From NCBI RefSeq assembly GCF_040054535.1, contig NC_090781.1, positions 8,511,982 through 8,575,981 of the forward strand: a stretch of 64,000 bases of DNA. The letters run 5' to 3'. Positions 28,306-39,843 of the stretch are shown here, in pieces. The notes under the pieces are model-generated. The model made no database searches. It was not told the DNA's origin and worked only from the letters and a program-made list of their open reading frames with translations. The first letter of the stretch is position 1. Each line of letters begins with the position of its first letter. The position numbers were made by a program, and so were the translations under genes. The DNA is from Antennarius striatus (Eukaryota; Chordata; Actinopteri; Lophiiformes; Antennariidae).

Positions 28306-31300
28306 AAGGAGTTTAGGTTTGATGAGCTCATTTTGGATTGATTGGATTCAAAGATTATTCGTCTTATTAATTCTCTGAAATGGTATTTTCCTGTCCTGAT
28401 TGGTTGAACTGAGATCAGAGGTTGTTACAGATCAGCACTGAGTTTATATAATCATATTAATGATTTCTAAGTTAATGACTTTTGTGGCAGACATGATTCC
28501 AGTTTTGGTCTTTTTAAATGTTTCTGGTTTTGGATTCAAGTTACATTGAAACAGTATGAATGTAAGTAAAGCAAAGTTTTACCACTGTCCTGAGGGTATT
28601 AACACAATCATCAGTCACTAGAGTAAAAAAATTAGAAAAATTTTAAAAATGTATGTTCTATTTTTAGAACAAATGGAAACAAGTACAATTTATGTATTTA
28701 TTTTTACAGATCAGTAGGAATAAAAGACGAACACTGGTTCAATTGAAATGGGAATGAACGGTGATAGACTCAAGGGCACGAGGCTGTCAGATCAGATGTG
28801 ATTATTAGTTATAGATGAGACCGATAGGAGTCTAAGGGGAAACATCAGGAACCAGATGAGATTTCGTGCCAAAGAGGTAAAGCCAGTCTTTGTCCTGTAT
28901 TAGCTAAATCAGTCTGTGCTGTGACTTTCTATTAAATTACACGGGTGTGTCTGACATTTTACAGAGAAGAACCCACTTCATCTATGAGCAGATCCATAAA
29001 ACAAGGCAGATTCATGAGTTTCTTCCACTGTGTATTGTTGCAAGATGGGGTGTTTTTCACCATTTCTGTTAATTACACATTAACCAGCGTATAACCAGCG
29101 ATCCTCCCAGCAGACCACTCAAAGAACAAAACATTCTAAATCCGTAAACCAGTGTAATCTGCAGTTCTGCAGTCTGTAGTGTATTTTTTTTGCAGTGTAA
29201 ATATAACTGTAAATTTCTGATACTGTGATGTATGTTAATATGTTTACAATGTGTGAATATGTGTATGTCATATGTTGCATATGTTAATATTTATTTATAT
29301 TATTTAAGTATTTATGTATGGACCCCCCCCCCCCCCGCTGCCTCGATCGCAAAAATTTCCCCACTGTGGGAAAATAAAGGATTATTATTGTTATTATTAT
29401 TAACCACTTTGTAAGTTTCCACTTTGGGTGAAACTTTGTAGGACTGTTGGGAATATATCAAGGATGAACCCATTAAGTTGCTGGAGTTGATCAGAATGAA
29501 CATCCTGATTTATTTTTTTCTTTCTTTGAACATTGAACACAAGGCTTAAGGATCTTAATGGCCATTTTTTTCCTTAATATTCCTTTCTTGGTTCCTCTGT
29601 GTTGGAGATCCTGTCGTGTGTGTACAAACTTTGCTAGAACAATCTCCACTTATCTGTGAATGACTACTTTTTGTGAACCCTTTGCCCTCCCTTTGTCAGA
29701 GTGACAGTGAGTATTTACGCCTGAATAGGGGGTTAATTGTTAATCTTTGGTCAGTGTGTAAATTGTAAATGATTATCATGAGATGAAAAAAAGCATCCTT
29801 CACTGTTTTCATTGCTCCAAACACAAGGGGCGCTAAGGCTCCCCATTGCCTCTAGGTAAGTCTGTACTCACTCTTGCATTACAGGGATGATACACTTCTG
29901 GTAGAATTTTTGCTTCAAGGTGTGTACCTTGTGATTGGTATCGATCTTTGATCACTTTCAGTTGTTTTTTTCCAGTAACAGATTTTGCTGTTGTTAGTTA
30001 ATATATTGCCGTCATGATTATAGAATCGATTCCTCCAGGAGATGGAGATCCAGGTCTGTGGTAATAGAATCGGTTCTATTTTAACACAAGACAGAGCAAG
30101 GAGGGGGGAAAGCTCTTGAGTCACGTCCTTGCCCTTGAAATTCTCTGTCAATTCTCTGTTGACTCATCTTGCACAGATCGTGGTACCATTATAAATGATA
30201 ACGTACTGAATGTCCAACTGCTGGTCTGACCTGTTGTGTTGAGAATGGGGGAGGATCAGATATTTAGATAGTTAATGAGTCTAATGGCTGATCCTGTTGC
30301 TTTGGACCGTGTAAAGATTGTGACCGTACTGGAAAGGTGAGGAGTTCCGTGCGGAAGAGGAGTCGTGATGCTATCTTCTTCATGCGAGCATGCAGGGTGT
30401 TTGCATGAATGTGGCCTCAGAGGAGTTATTAAATTTGTACAAAACCACAGAGGCTTTCTTTGGATCCTGCTTATTAAATTATAACCTGTCAGTATCATTA
30501 TTGTCAGTCTAATTAATTCAAGTGATATTTGCAGCAAAAAAAAACAAAGGTCAAATCCTCTTTTGAACATTTTTAAAATCTGTTTTCCAAAGCGCTACGT
30601 TATATTTTATAATTTAATGAAAAGTAACACTACTGAAGCTTAAGTTTGAGACATGGTTTGAGATTATAAATATATATATATATATAATTATATATACTGT
30701 ATATATAATGTATTTGACATTTCATGTTCAAATCTAATTTGAATAGTTTTGTCACCTTATGTGCACTTTCCGCTCCACAAATTTGTGTTTACACGTCATC
30801 ATGTTACCGATTCACACTCTCAGTGATGCACAGCAGCTCCTTCCTATGTGTCACTCCGTAATGTTGCAGGTTTGTGTTTTTTGCTTTCTTTGGCTGAACT
30901 GTCCTTTGTGTGTGTGTGTGTGTTTGTAGGTGAGCAGCAATGGAACTGCAGCAACAACAGATGGTCAGGCTGTGCAGACGGCTGGAAATGCACAGGATCC
31001 CCAACAGCAGCAACAGCAGCAGCAACAAGCACCTAATGCATGGCAGGTTATTAAAGGAGTCCTCTTTAGGTGAGTTTTGCTCCATGACTAGTCTGGTGTG
31101 TTTGTTCACTCTCATTCTGGTGTTTCTCTTTCCTTTGTACATTTTTATTTTGCTCATTTGTTGCGCATTCCAGGCACATTTCATGAAAGTGTGAATGTAA
31201 TGTGGTTTGACTGGAAAACAGTTCAATCAGATTAGCTTCCTTGTGGTTTCCAACAACTCTTCAGATTTCAAGTAAAAAGGGTTTTACTTGAAATCTGAAA

Positions 31301-34300
31301 GCTGGCCCCTAATCCAGCTCACCCCCCCCCCCAATCATTTCTTTGTCCTATCTTCTTAGTTTATAGTTTCTTTTATTCATGTTTCAGCTTTCATTATTAA
31401 CTTAAAACCAGTCCTTATAAAATGGGTTTTTGTTTTTTTGCTCCTCCAGAATTTTTATAATCTGGGCAATCAGTAGCTGGTTCCGTCGAGGGCCTTCGAC
31501 TCCAGACCCCAACACTCCAGCTGGGGCCCCAAGAGTACCTAGTAGGAACCTCTTCCCCAAAGACACCCTTATGGTACTACACCGATCCGGGCCAGCCACT
31601 CCATCAAACATCCTTTAATTGAATTGACACCCCCCCCCCCCCTGTGCTTCTTTCACAACTAACATCTTTATTTTCTCACCATCCCTGCAGGACCTTTATG
31701 TGTTCGTGTCTCAGGAAGAGGTGTTCACTGAATTCAACAACACAGAAACCCTATTCTGGTTCCAGAGGGATCTAGTCTATGGCGACTGGATTACAGGGGA
31801 GAACGGGGATGGCTGTTATGAACACTACAAGGAGATGGAGATCCCAGAGGTGGGGACGACTGAGGGTGGACGGGTAGGGCAACGTGAGGCATAATCAGGG
31901 AGAGGAGGAGGGCAGAGATGGATGTCGAGAAGGAACAGATATTAGGTTGGGAAAACAGAGAAGAAAGAAGAGCAAGAATGACAGCTTAGTTATAAACATG
32001 ACAGATTTGTACCATTGATGTTGACTCATCTGAGATTTTCACACTATTCTGTGTTTGACGCATATTTTCAGAAAGTGCAGAACAATGGTTCCCTTTTCAT
32101 GCACGTCTACTTCACTAAAAGTGGATTCCACCCAGACCCCAAACGCAAAGGCCAGTATCGCAGATTGGCAACAGTTCACGCCACACGAAGTAAGCTCGCG
32201 TTGGAAAACACCGAACACCAAAGCCATGATAATGTGTTTGCGTGTGATCGTTTCTCTGCTAACTATCACTGCTTTCCTCTTTTAGTGTTGAATAAGTTCA
32301 AGCGAAGAAAGTTTTTGAAGACCAAGAATTTGCTAACAGGAGAGACAGAGGCAGATCCAGAAATGATCAAGGTTAATATTTTGTATTTCATTTGCACTAC
32401 AGCACTATGATTATTCCTCATGGTTGTTACTGAGCATATTGCATCATTGAATATATCAGTTAATAAGTCAGAAGATAATAGCAGTGTAGTTTCCATCAGA
32501 CAGAGCTGTGAAGTTGATTTGATTGGCTCAGAATTGATATTTTTCCTATTCTGAAACATTTGACAGAACATCCACACCTGTATCAGTAGCTTTTTATTTT
32601 TGAAACTATGGTAGCCTGTGCGTTATGAATGACTGTCATAATGCATGATGCCATTTAATCAGTGGCAACTCGCTGCTGGCGAATAAAGTTTCTACCTAAA
32701 TGTTCCCACACAATAACTTAGACTGTTTTGATGACAGAAAAGTTGAGTCTTTGTCTCATGAAACTAATTTTCATCTAAATCTCAAAAATATGAGAGTGAA
32801 AGATCTGAGTAAAGAGTTTGTTTCCTCACAGCGGGCAGAGAGCCATGGTCCAGTGGAGGTCATCTCTCATTGGCATCCTAATCTCACCATCAACATGGTG
32901 GATGACCACACTGCCTGGGTCAAGGGATCCGTTCCCCCACCTCTGGACCAACGTAAGTTTCTCCTTCCTGCCACAAGATTTAAAAGACTGAGACCAACAG
33001 ACTTTTATTTTCTTCAAGAGTCTAATTTTGTTTTATTCTGACATGCCATCTCCTTTGTCACCTTGTCTTTCCTTAGATGTTAAGTTTGATGCAGTAAGTG
33101 GCGATTACTATCCCATCATCTACTTCAACGACTACTGGAACCTCCAGAAGGATTACTATCCCATCAACGACACCCTTAAAACACTCCCACTCCGCCTCTG
33201 TTACTGCCCGCTGTCGTTGTGGCGGTCACAGCTGTACGCCGCCCAAAATGCACGTTCTCCTTGGAATTTCCTGCCAGAAGACACCTACGAGCAATCTGAC
33301 GAAGACCAGGACTCGGTTAAGGTGAGAGAGTAGATTGGATGAGATGAGATTCACGTATACTTTATTTCTTCCACAGCAGTTTTGAGTTGTTGCTATAAAA
33401 TGCCCCCCGTTTTTTCAAATATTGGACATTTGGTAAGTAGATAATTGGGTAATAAATAATGTAACCTGAGCAGTGTGGATTATCTTATAACACAATTGAG
33501 ATTCAGGCCTACTCTATATTTATTGTGGACGTGGTGTGATATTTGATTCTTTCAATTTAATGTACCTATTTAATAATAGACACCATCAATAGTGGATATA
33601 CTAAAACACAGCGAGCTGCTCACTGTTATCAGTTAGTGCCTACGTAAGAGCTTCATTTAAATGTAACCTTTTTGTCTTTAATTAAAAATGTAGATTTTGT
33701 TGCCAATGTATGTTTTTAATAAAAGGCTCTCTGTGCATAGGTGGCCCTTTTGGAAACCAACCCCTACCTGCTGGGTCTCACCATCGTTGTTTCCATCGTC
33801 CACAGCATCTTTGAGTTTCTTGCCTTTAAGAACGGTGAGGTCACGACACACGAGCAGCATGTGAGGAGTCTGTTCACTCCTCCTTCATCTCGCTGTCATC
33901 TCCTCCTCAGACATCCAGTTCTGGAACAGCAGGCAGTCCCTGGAAGGCCTGTCGGTGCGCTCCATCATATTTGGAGTCTTTCAGTCTCTGGTGGTTCTAC
34001 TCTACATTCTGGACAACGAGACCAACTTTGTGGTGCAGGTCAGCGTCTTCATCGGCCTCCTGATCGACATGTGGAAAATCACCAAAGTCATGGATGTCAG
34101 AGTAAGTCGAGCAAACAGTTTGTGTTTCCAAGCACAGTGCGAAAAACATTTGAAGCAGTTTTCTTTTCGAGTCGGTCAGTATGTGAAGAATGAGGCCAAC
34201 CTAAAGCTGCACTTCTCACCTTCTAAAAAGTGGGATCATAACCAATGCTTCCTCAACCTATTGTCTACTCCACTTCCTGTTATGCTCTAACTAACCGTCT

Positions 34301-36483
34301 ACGTTTGTCCTGCTGTAGTTGGACAGAGAGAACAGAATTGCTGGAATAATCCCAAGATTGGTATTCAAAGACAAGTCGACATACGTGGAGTCCTCGACCA
34401 AAATCTATGATGATGTAAGTTCAATACTCTAACAAAGGCAGGCCCAAAGAGATATTTCTCTGTTGAGATGGACGATAAATGTTGAACTAATAAAGAGTAC
34501 ATTTACTCTTTTTTTTCTGACATTTCTTTTTCTTACTTGAACAGATGGCCTTCAAGTACTTGTCGTGGCTGCTCTACCCTCTGTTTGGCTGCTATGCCTT
34601 CTACAGTTTATTGTATGTAGAGCACAAAGGCTGGTACTCATGGGTGCTCAGCATGCTCTATGGCTTCTTGTTAACCTTTGGTAAGATCATCTGAAGACTG
34701 TGCTGGTAGAATTATATGACCTGCATGAAAATACAAATAGCAGTGAAATCACACAGATGAGCATGGTGAATCCCACGGTACCCATGTAATGACCTGTATA
34801 GTGTGTGATACAAAAGTAAATCTAATGTTTAAAGTTTCAACATTAAGACAAATATTTAAGGAAGAGTAGAAATATATGCAGCTTTCAGCATGTTCAGAAA
34901 AATCATAAAGTTGCAATTATAAGAGAAAAGAAATCAGAGGAAAGGAAAGAGAAGAGGTCGGTTATTATTCACTCTCTTAATTATCTTGTCTCTGTAAAAG
35001 CTTTCACTCTGTTTTCATGCTTGCGTCATGGTTGCAAGTCCAATTCCCAGTAGAGGCTGCCAGTGCGCTGTATATAAACAGACTTTATAAGAGAAGGCTT
35101 GTCGCCTGCTGTCCAGCTCTCTGCTTCTGTGGTCGTCTTTATGTGACCTTGCCAATGCAGTGAATGACCTTCACTCTTGTGTTTTTTTATTGGGGTGTGT
35201 CAGGTTTCATTACAATGACGCCACAGCTTTTCATCAACTACAAAATGAAGTCTGTGGCCCACCTCCCGTGGAGGATGCTCACATACAAGGCCCTGAACAC
35301 TTTCATTGATGACCTGTTTGCCTTCGTCATCAAGATGCCCATGATGTACAGGATAGGATGCCTCAGAGACGGTATGTCTTCATCGTAATGTTTGTAAGTG
35401 TTTGTTTAGTTCAGTAACATTCACTTCTATAACCCGAGCTTTTGAAGCCCAGAAAGCAACATGCAGCACTTCCATCTATAAAACACAACTAGGCATTTAG
35501 AGACTGCAACATCCCGTGACACCTCCTGAATTCAAAATTTTACCCTGACTTTCATAAGTCAGGGTCATTTAATAAAAGTCACATGATCCGCATGTAGCTG
35601 GTGTCTTCTAGTTGTCATGAGGTTTCAGAGATATCAATGTTGTGATCCAGTTTTCATCCCATTGCCTCCCTGAATATAACGCCTTTTGTTTCGTCTTTCT
35701 ATCTCATCCGGTTCCTGAGATATGTGAAAAAATATACAAGGATAGAAAATATCTCGTTTGATCTATGGTCTTTTGAGTGTACAAAAGTTGAAATTTGACA
35801 TGGTCATCATCTCATTTTCTCCCCTTTGCTGCCTGAGTAATGTGCTTTTTGTTTCATCTTTCTATCTGCAACGGTTGTGAAGATATTTGGTGGACGGACG
35901 GACACACAAACGCCGACAATCACAATACCTCACCACTTCTCCTAGATTTAATCAGAAAATGATTTTCAGGCTCTGCCAAAGCAGAATCCTTTGATAATAT
36001 TATGTCAACATGCCTCTCAAAGAGTTAGCTCTGCACAACATTCCATTTGGGTCTGAGTAGCTCACAGAAGAACAATGCTGCCAACAAAATCCTTGACCTT
36101 GGAAAACTACTCAGACTTTTCAATCAGCTGTATAGTTTGAACCATCAACACGAATGATTTTCCATAATGGATCTGGATCTACTTTCCTCCTCCAAACACG
36201 TTCTTTACAACCTTTAAATTTATTTGTTCTTGGTCTCGCTGTATTAAAAGTACTATAGATTCAAGTTTTTATTGGACTGTCGTGTTTCCTCTCCTCTCCA
36301 GACGTGGTGTTCTTCATCTACCTGTACCAGCGTTGGATCTATCGGGTCGATCCCAACCGGGTCAATGAGTTTGGCACCAGCGGAGTGGACCAGATCCAGA
36401 ATGACAGCGCAGCGGCAGGCACTGCTCCCGCGACGGCCGCCTCCATCACAGACAAACCAGAGGAGGAAAAGAAGAATGACTAA
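27798..36483 (+). CDS. clptm1: CLPTM1 multi-pass ER membrane protein
   Basis: Cleft lip and palate transmembrane protein 1 family; reported to retain GABA-A receptors in the ER. Fourteen exons: 27798-27848, 30930-31069, 31450-31573, 31691-31849, 32072-32189, 32286-32371, 32832-32952, 33077-33321, 33741-33834, 33911-34101, 34319-34414, 34545-34680, 35204-35371, 36302-36483; 1911 bases, 636 aa (human 669). Seen: APNAWQVIKGVLFRIFIIWA (TM1), a large luminal part with LVYGDW, YFTKSGFHPDP, KNLLTGETEADPEMIK and GDYYPIIYFNDYWNLQKDYY, then the TM cluster with NPYLLGLTIVVSIVHSIFEF, YILDNETNFVVQVSVF, WYSWVLSMLYGFLLTFGF and CLRDDVVFFIYLYQRWIYRV. A nine-Gln tract encoded by CAA/CAG sits just before TM1. 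The short, charged C-tail ends in KKND. Junction phases all agree. RELB follows, as in human. Confidence 0.97.
28231..28302. repeat. (CA)n microsatellite
   Basis: About 35 CA units with one CGCA interruption near 28260, in clptm1 intron 1. Confidence 0.97.
29322..29402 (+). mobile_element. LINE 3' tail fragment
   Basis: A C-run, then AATTTCCCCACTGTGGGAAA and ATAAAGGATTATTATT repeats. This is the typical 3' terminus of fish L2/Rex-type LINEs. No coding part was recognised upstream. Confidence 0.5.
30664..30712. repeat. (TA)n-rich tract
   Basis: Imperfect TATATA run in clptm1 intron 1. Confidence 0.9.
35500..35920 (-). repeat. Interspersed repeat, copy 1 (clptm1 intron 13)
   Basis: Shares long blocks in inverted orientation with 41335-41680: AGAGACTGCAACATCCCG, CTGCCTGAGTAATGTGC and TATCTGCAACGGTT all appear as reverse complements there. 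It is non-coding. The family was not identified. Confidence 0.75.
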
Positions 36484-39320
36484 GCAGGGCCCCGTCTCTG
36501 TCAGCCTCCCTTGCCCGCTCTGCTGGGGTGGGGGGGAAGACTTGTGGAAATTAGGCAGAGAGGGAGAGTCGTCGCTTTGCTGTTATGGACGCAACTACAA
36601 AAAAAAAAAAAAATGCAGTTCAACTGTTCTCTGTGATTTCTGTGTGGACCCACAGAAATCATGTTCAGTGTAGACTTGGTAAATTCTCATTTCTGCTCCC
36701 CGCCCACTTGTTTTGCAGTTCAAGTGAAGTAAAACAAAATGTGATGTACTGTATTCTGTATGATTTCTCAGAGGGTAACAATGTCCTGGAGTCGAAGTTC
36801 GGAGGGGAACATGTCACAGTTGATACATTTTTTTTTTATATACAAGGAAGAAAGAAGCTAAGTGCAACTTTGTTGTTTGTGTAGATTCCTTGTGGATTTT
36901 CTTTTCATTCCATGTGTGCACCACGTTTCCCTTCATTGGGAGCTGGTGAGTAGTGCTGGAGAAAACTGGAACGACCCCCGGGCTGTGTCTGAGGAGGAAT
37001 CCTTAGGGTTGGTGACTGGAGACGGGATGGAGGACTTTACAAGAAAGACAGTGACTGCTACCCTCGATTTTAAACAAATGTAAATGTTCTAATCTTGAAC
37101 ATGAAAAAATAACAGCCTTGTTGGTATTAATATAAATATTAATATTGTCAATGATTTACTTTTTGTTTTACAGTTGCAGAACAATTATTTTCTATGTCAT
37201 CGAACTGTACAGAATTTCATGTCCTGTTGATACTACCAATGTCGAAACTGTTCACAGTACCTTAAGTTGCAGGTTAATTTCTCTTTCCCCTGAGCTGGAC
37301 TTCTGGTTTTCAAATTGTTTTCCTTTCACACTAACAAGATCACCCCGACAAAGTGGAGACGGGTGTCAGGCGTGCGCCGGAAGATTTACAGTATCTGTTA
37401 TAGTTTTGGCTGCTGTAAAGACGGAAGGGTTTCATGTTGGTATATATTAAATTTTGATTAATTCATGTTTATAGTAAAAATTAAGTGTGATTTAAAATCT
37501 ATGGAAAGCTTTCCTTTATTTGACTTTTTACTCTTCTTCCACAACAGTTGGACAGATATATTTGTATGCCCTACACACAAGTTTATCTAACCTTTAATTT
37601 AGTCCCAAAGTTATTGTCTGGAAAATTCTGTTATCCTGTAGAGCAGTTTGTCCTCTGAGGACTGATTTTGAGCTGTAGCGTGAGGAGCGTCCATAAACCC
37701 AGTTTATCTTGTGTTCCAGTAAATTCTGATTCCATTCTGAGGGATGACAACATGGCAGGACAAAGTTTCTTTCAAAAAATGTGGACAATCTTATTTAGAA
37801 GAAGCTGACTTAACTACTGATGTAAAATGCCCAAGAGATTAAAACTGGCTTTTTTAGTCGGTCACTGTAAATATTCAAGCAGCACTGTCCTTGTGACTTT
37901 GCACAAAATATATCAATGTGGGATTTTACATGTTTAATACTGTGAAGCTAAGCATTATCAAATGTTACTTGAGAACAAAGATGTGTTTTGAATGAATACA
38001 TCAAGTAACAGTGGTATAAATTATTTCACAAAGGGAATGACTAATGGGTATTCTATCTTTTATGAATTCATGCTTTATTTTAAATTGCTTAAATGTGCAA
38101 TTACTGTTATGCATTGCATATTAAGTCTGTTTTTTTAGTACAGGTAATTGGATTTTTGTTTCAGAAATGTCAGAAAAAGGAGGTGGTCTTTTTTTTTTCA
38201 ATATAAAACCATAAATTGGCATTTTCTTAACTAGAACGCAAAACGGAGTCATGAAATAATTAAACTACCCTTCTTCTTGGAACTAACAAAATCAGTAGAA
38301 ACAGAAAAAGGTTTTGTATTTTTCAGTTTCCAGAGATCAGTTATGATCAACTGACTACAAAACAAGAGCAGCGGTTATTAGTTTCACACTGTCAGCTTAG
38401 AACAGAATGTTCCACATATTCATCCTGGAGTCATCTGAGCCTTATATCTGACGTCCAAAAGCAGTTCTTTCCAAGTTATATTGTCTGTTACTAAAAAATG
38501 ATGAAAAATAACTTACATTTGGTTGTATTTGAAGATCAAAACATAAATAACACTTCCTTTTTCCTTATTTGGTATATCTGAAACAAAAATGAAACATTCA
38601 AAAGATAAACAGACCCTGTTGTTCCACACTAGATAAACACTTCATATTGAAACAATAGTGACATGAGGCCAATGGGAGCCTTGACCCCCGCAGAGTTCTT
38701 TGTCCTAACATTCTGGAACATTCAGCACTTCTGAGACATTTTATTCTCCTCCACCTTGTGAATCCTCTTTCATTATGGAGAACTATGATTTAATACTCTA
38801 CCAGAACTTGTCCAGTTTCATCCAGACAATGAAACCCTCAAGTTAACTTATAAATTTGCATAATTTCCAAAGGTAACACCATAGCAGCTGATTTTTTTTC
38901 TCTTTCATTCAGCAAAAATTCAAATAAACATTTATGAACATACCATTCATATCACTATTAGTTTCTGACATAGTTTTAGTTTTTTTTTAAACAAAATTTT
39001 GATTGTATATTAGTCTTTATTTCCGTTAAATCGACAGTTCTCTGTATCGCCGGCAGGTGTCGCTCCTCGACTTCAGCAAAAAAAAAAAACCCGTCCAAAC
39101 CGGTGAGAAGGGACGCGATTACGTCATTAGGAGATGGAGTAGTTAATACTGTATATTATTCAAGATGAAATCAGAATTGATGTACGTATGTGTTGGTTGT
39201 ATTTATATTAATTGCTTCCATCCGTCCCCTTTAGGCTCCGGGTGATAGTATTCAAATGAGTTAAACAGGTTAATCGGGTGGGGGCGTCACCTCTCAGGGT
39301 GATGTCTGAGTGATGACGTA
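36484..39320 (+). other. clptm1 3' UTR and clptm1-relb intergenic
   Basis: The clptm1 3' UTR starts here; several AATAAA/ATTAAA-like signals (for example ATTAAA near 37446 and 37836, AATAAA near 38931) do not allow one end to be chosen. No other exon-like frame was seen. Confidence 0.5.
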
Positions 39321-39321
39321 A
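39314..39321 (+). promoter_or_regulatory. CRE/ATF-like site upstream of relb
   Basis: TGACGTAA, six bases before the kB site. It is a near-consensus CREB/ATF half-site with extended core. Role inferred only. Confidence 0.4.
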
Positions 39322-39327
39322 TGTTGA

Positions 39328-39337
39328 GGGGATTTCC
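39328..39337 (+). promoter_or_regulatory. NF-kB site upstream of relb
   Basis: GGGGATTTCC is a perfect fit to the kB consensus GGGRNWYYCC and lies about 290 bases before the relb start codon. NF-kB control of RELB transcription is known in mammals, which supports a real autoregulatory site here. Confidence 0.65.
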
Positions 39338-39431
39338 ACACGTCGAACCAGCCAATCAGATCGAGGCAGCAGCGGAAACACGCAACACGTTGCCTGTACA
39401 GAAGACGCGCAGACGGCACCCGACACAACAC

Positions 39432-39488
39432 ATGGCTAGCAGCCCGCCTGACGCCGTCCCCCGCACCGCCACGGAGTCTGCTGCCTGA
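39432..39488 (+). promoter_or_regulatory. relb leader uORF 1 (18 codons)
   Basis: ATG GCT AGC AGC to TGA encodes an 18-residue peptide in a different frame from relb, ending about 137 bases before the relb start. Whether it is in the mRNA depends on the unmapped transcription start. Confidence 0.35.
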
Positions 39489-39624
39489 AGGACCCATCCC
39501 CTCAGCTGGTTCGGAACGGGAGGAAACAAATTCCGACCCAGAAGAGAAGACCGAACCGGACATTATCTGGTTCAAAAAACAATTCAGCTTCACGACGGCG
39601 GCGTTTGATCCAGAAATACATGCG

Positions 39625-39788
39625 ATGAAAGACATGAACGTCTACAATGGGACTCCCGGTATGTTTGAATACTTCGCGTTACTTTTATGTGAGAAAGAAA
39701 GAAAGAGAGAGAGAAAGTTGGGTGACGTCATCACCAAGCACGTGATTCGTCAGCGCAGAGGAGCCAACACCCATCGCCCGGCTCAGTG

Positions 39789-39843
<55 letters not shown>

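Noticed and set aside
35856-35920. Possible separate transcript in clptm1 intron 13
   Set aside because: The blocks match the repeat copy at 41335-41680 and are explained as interspersed repeat.
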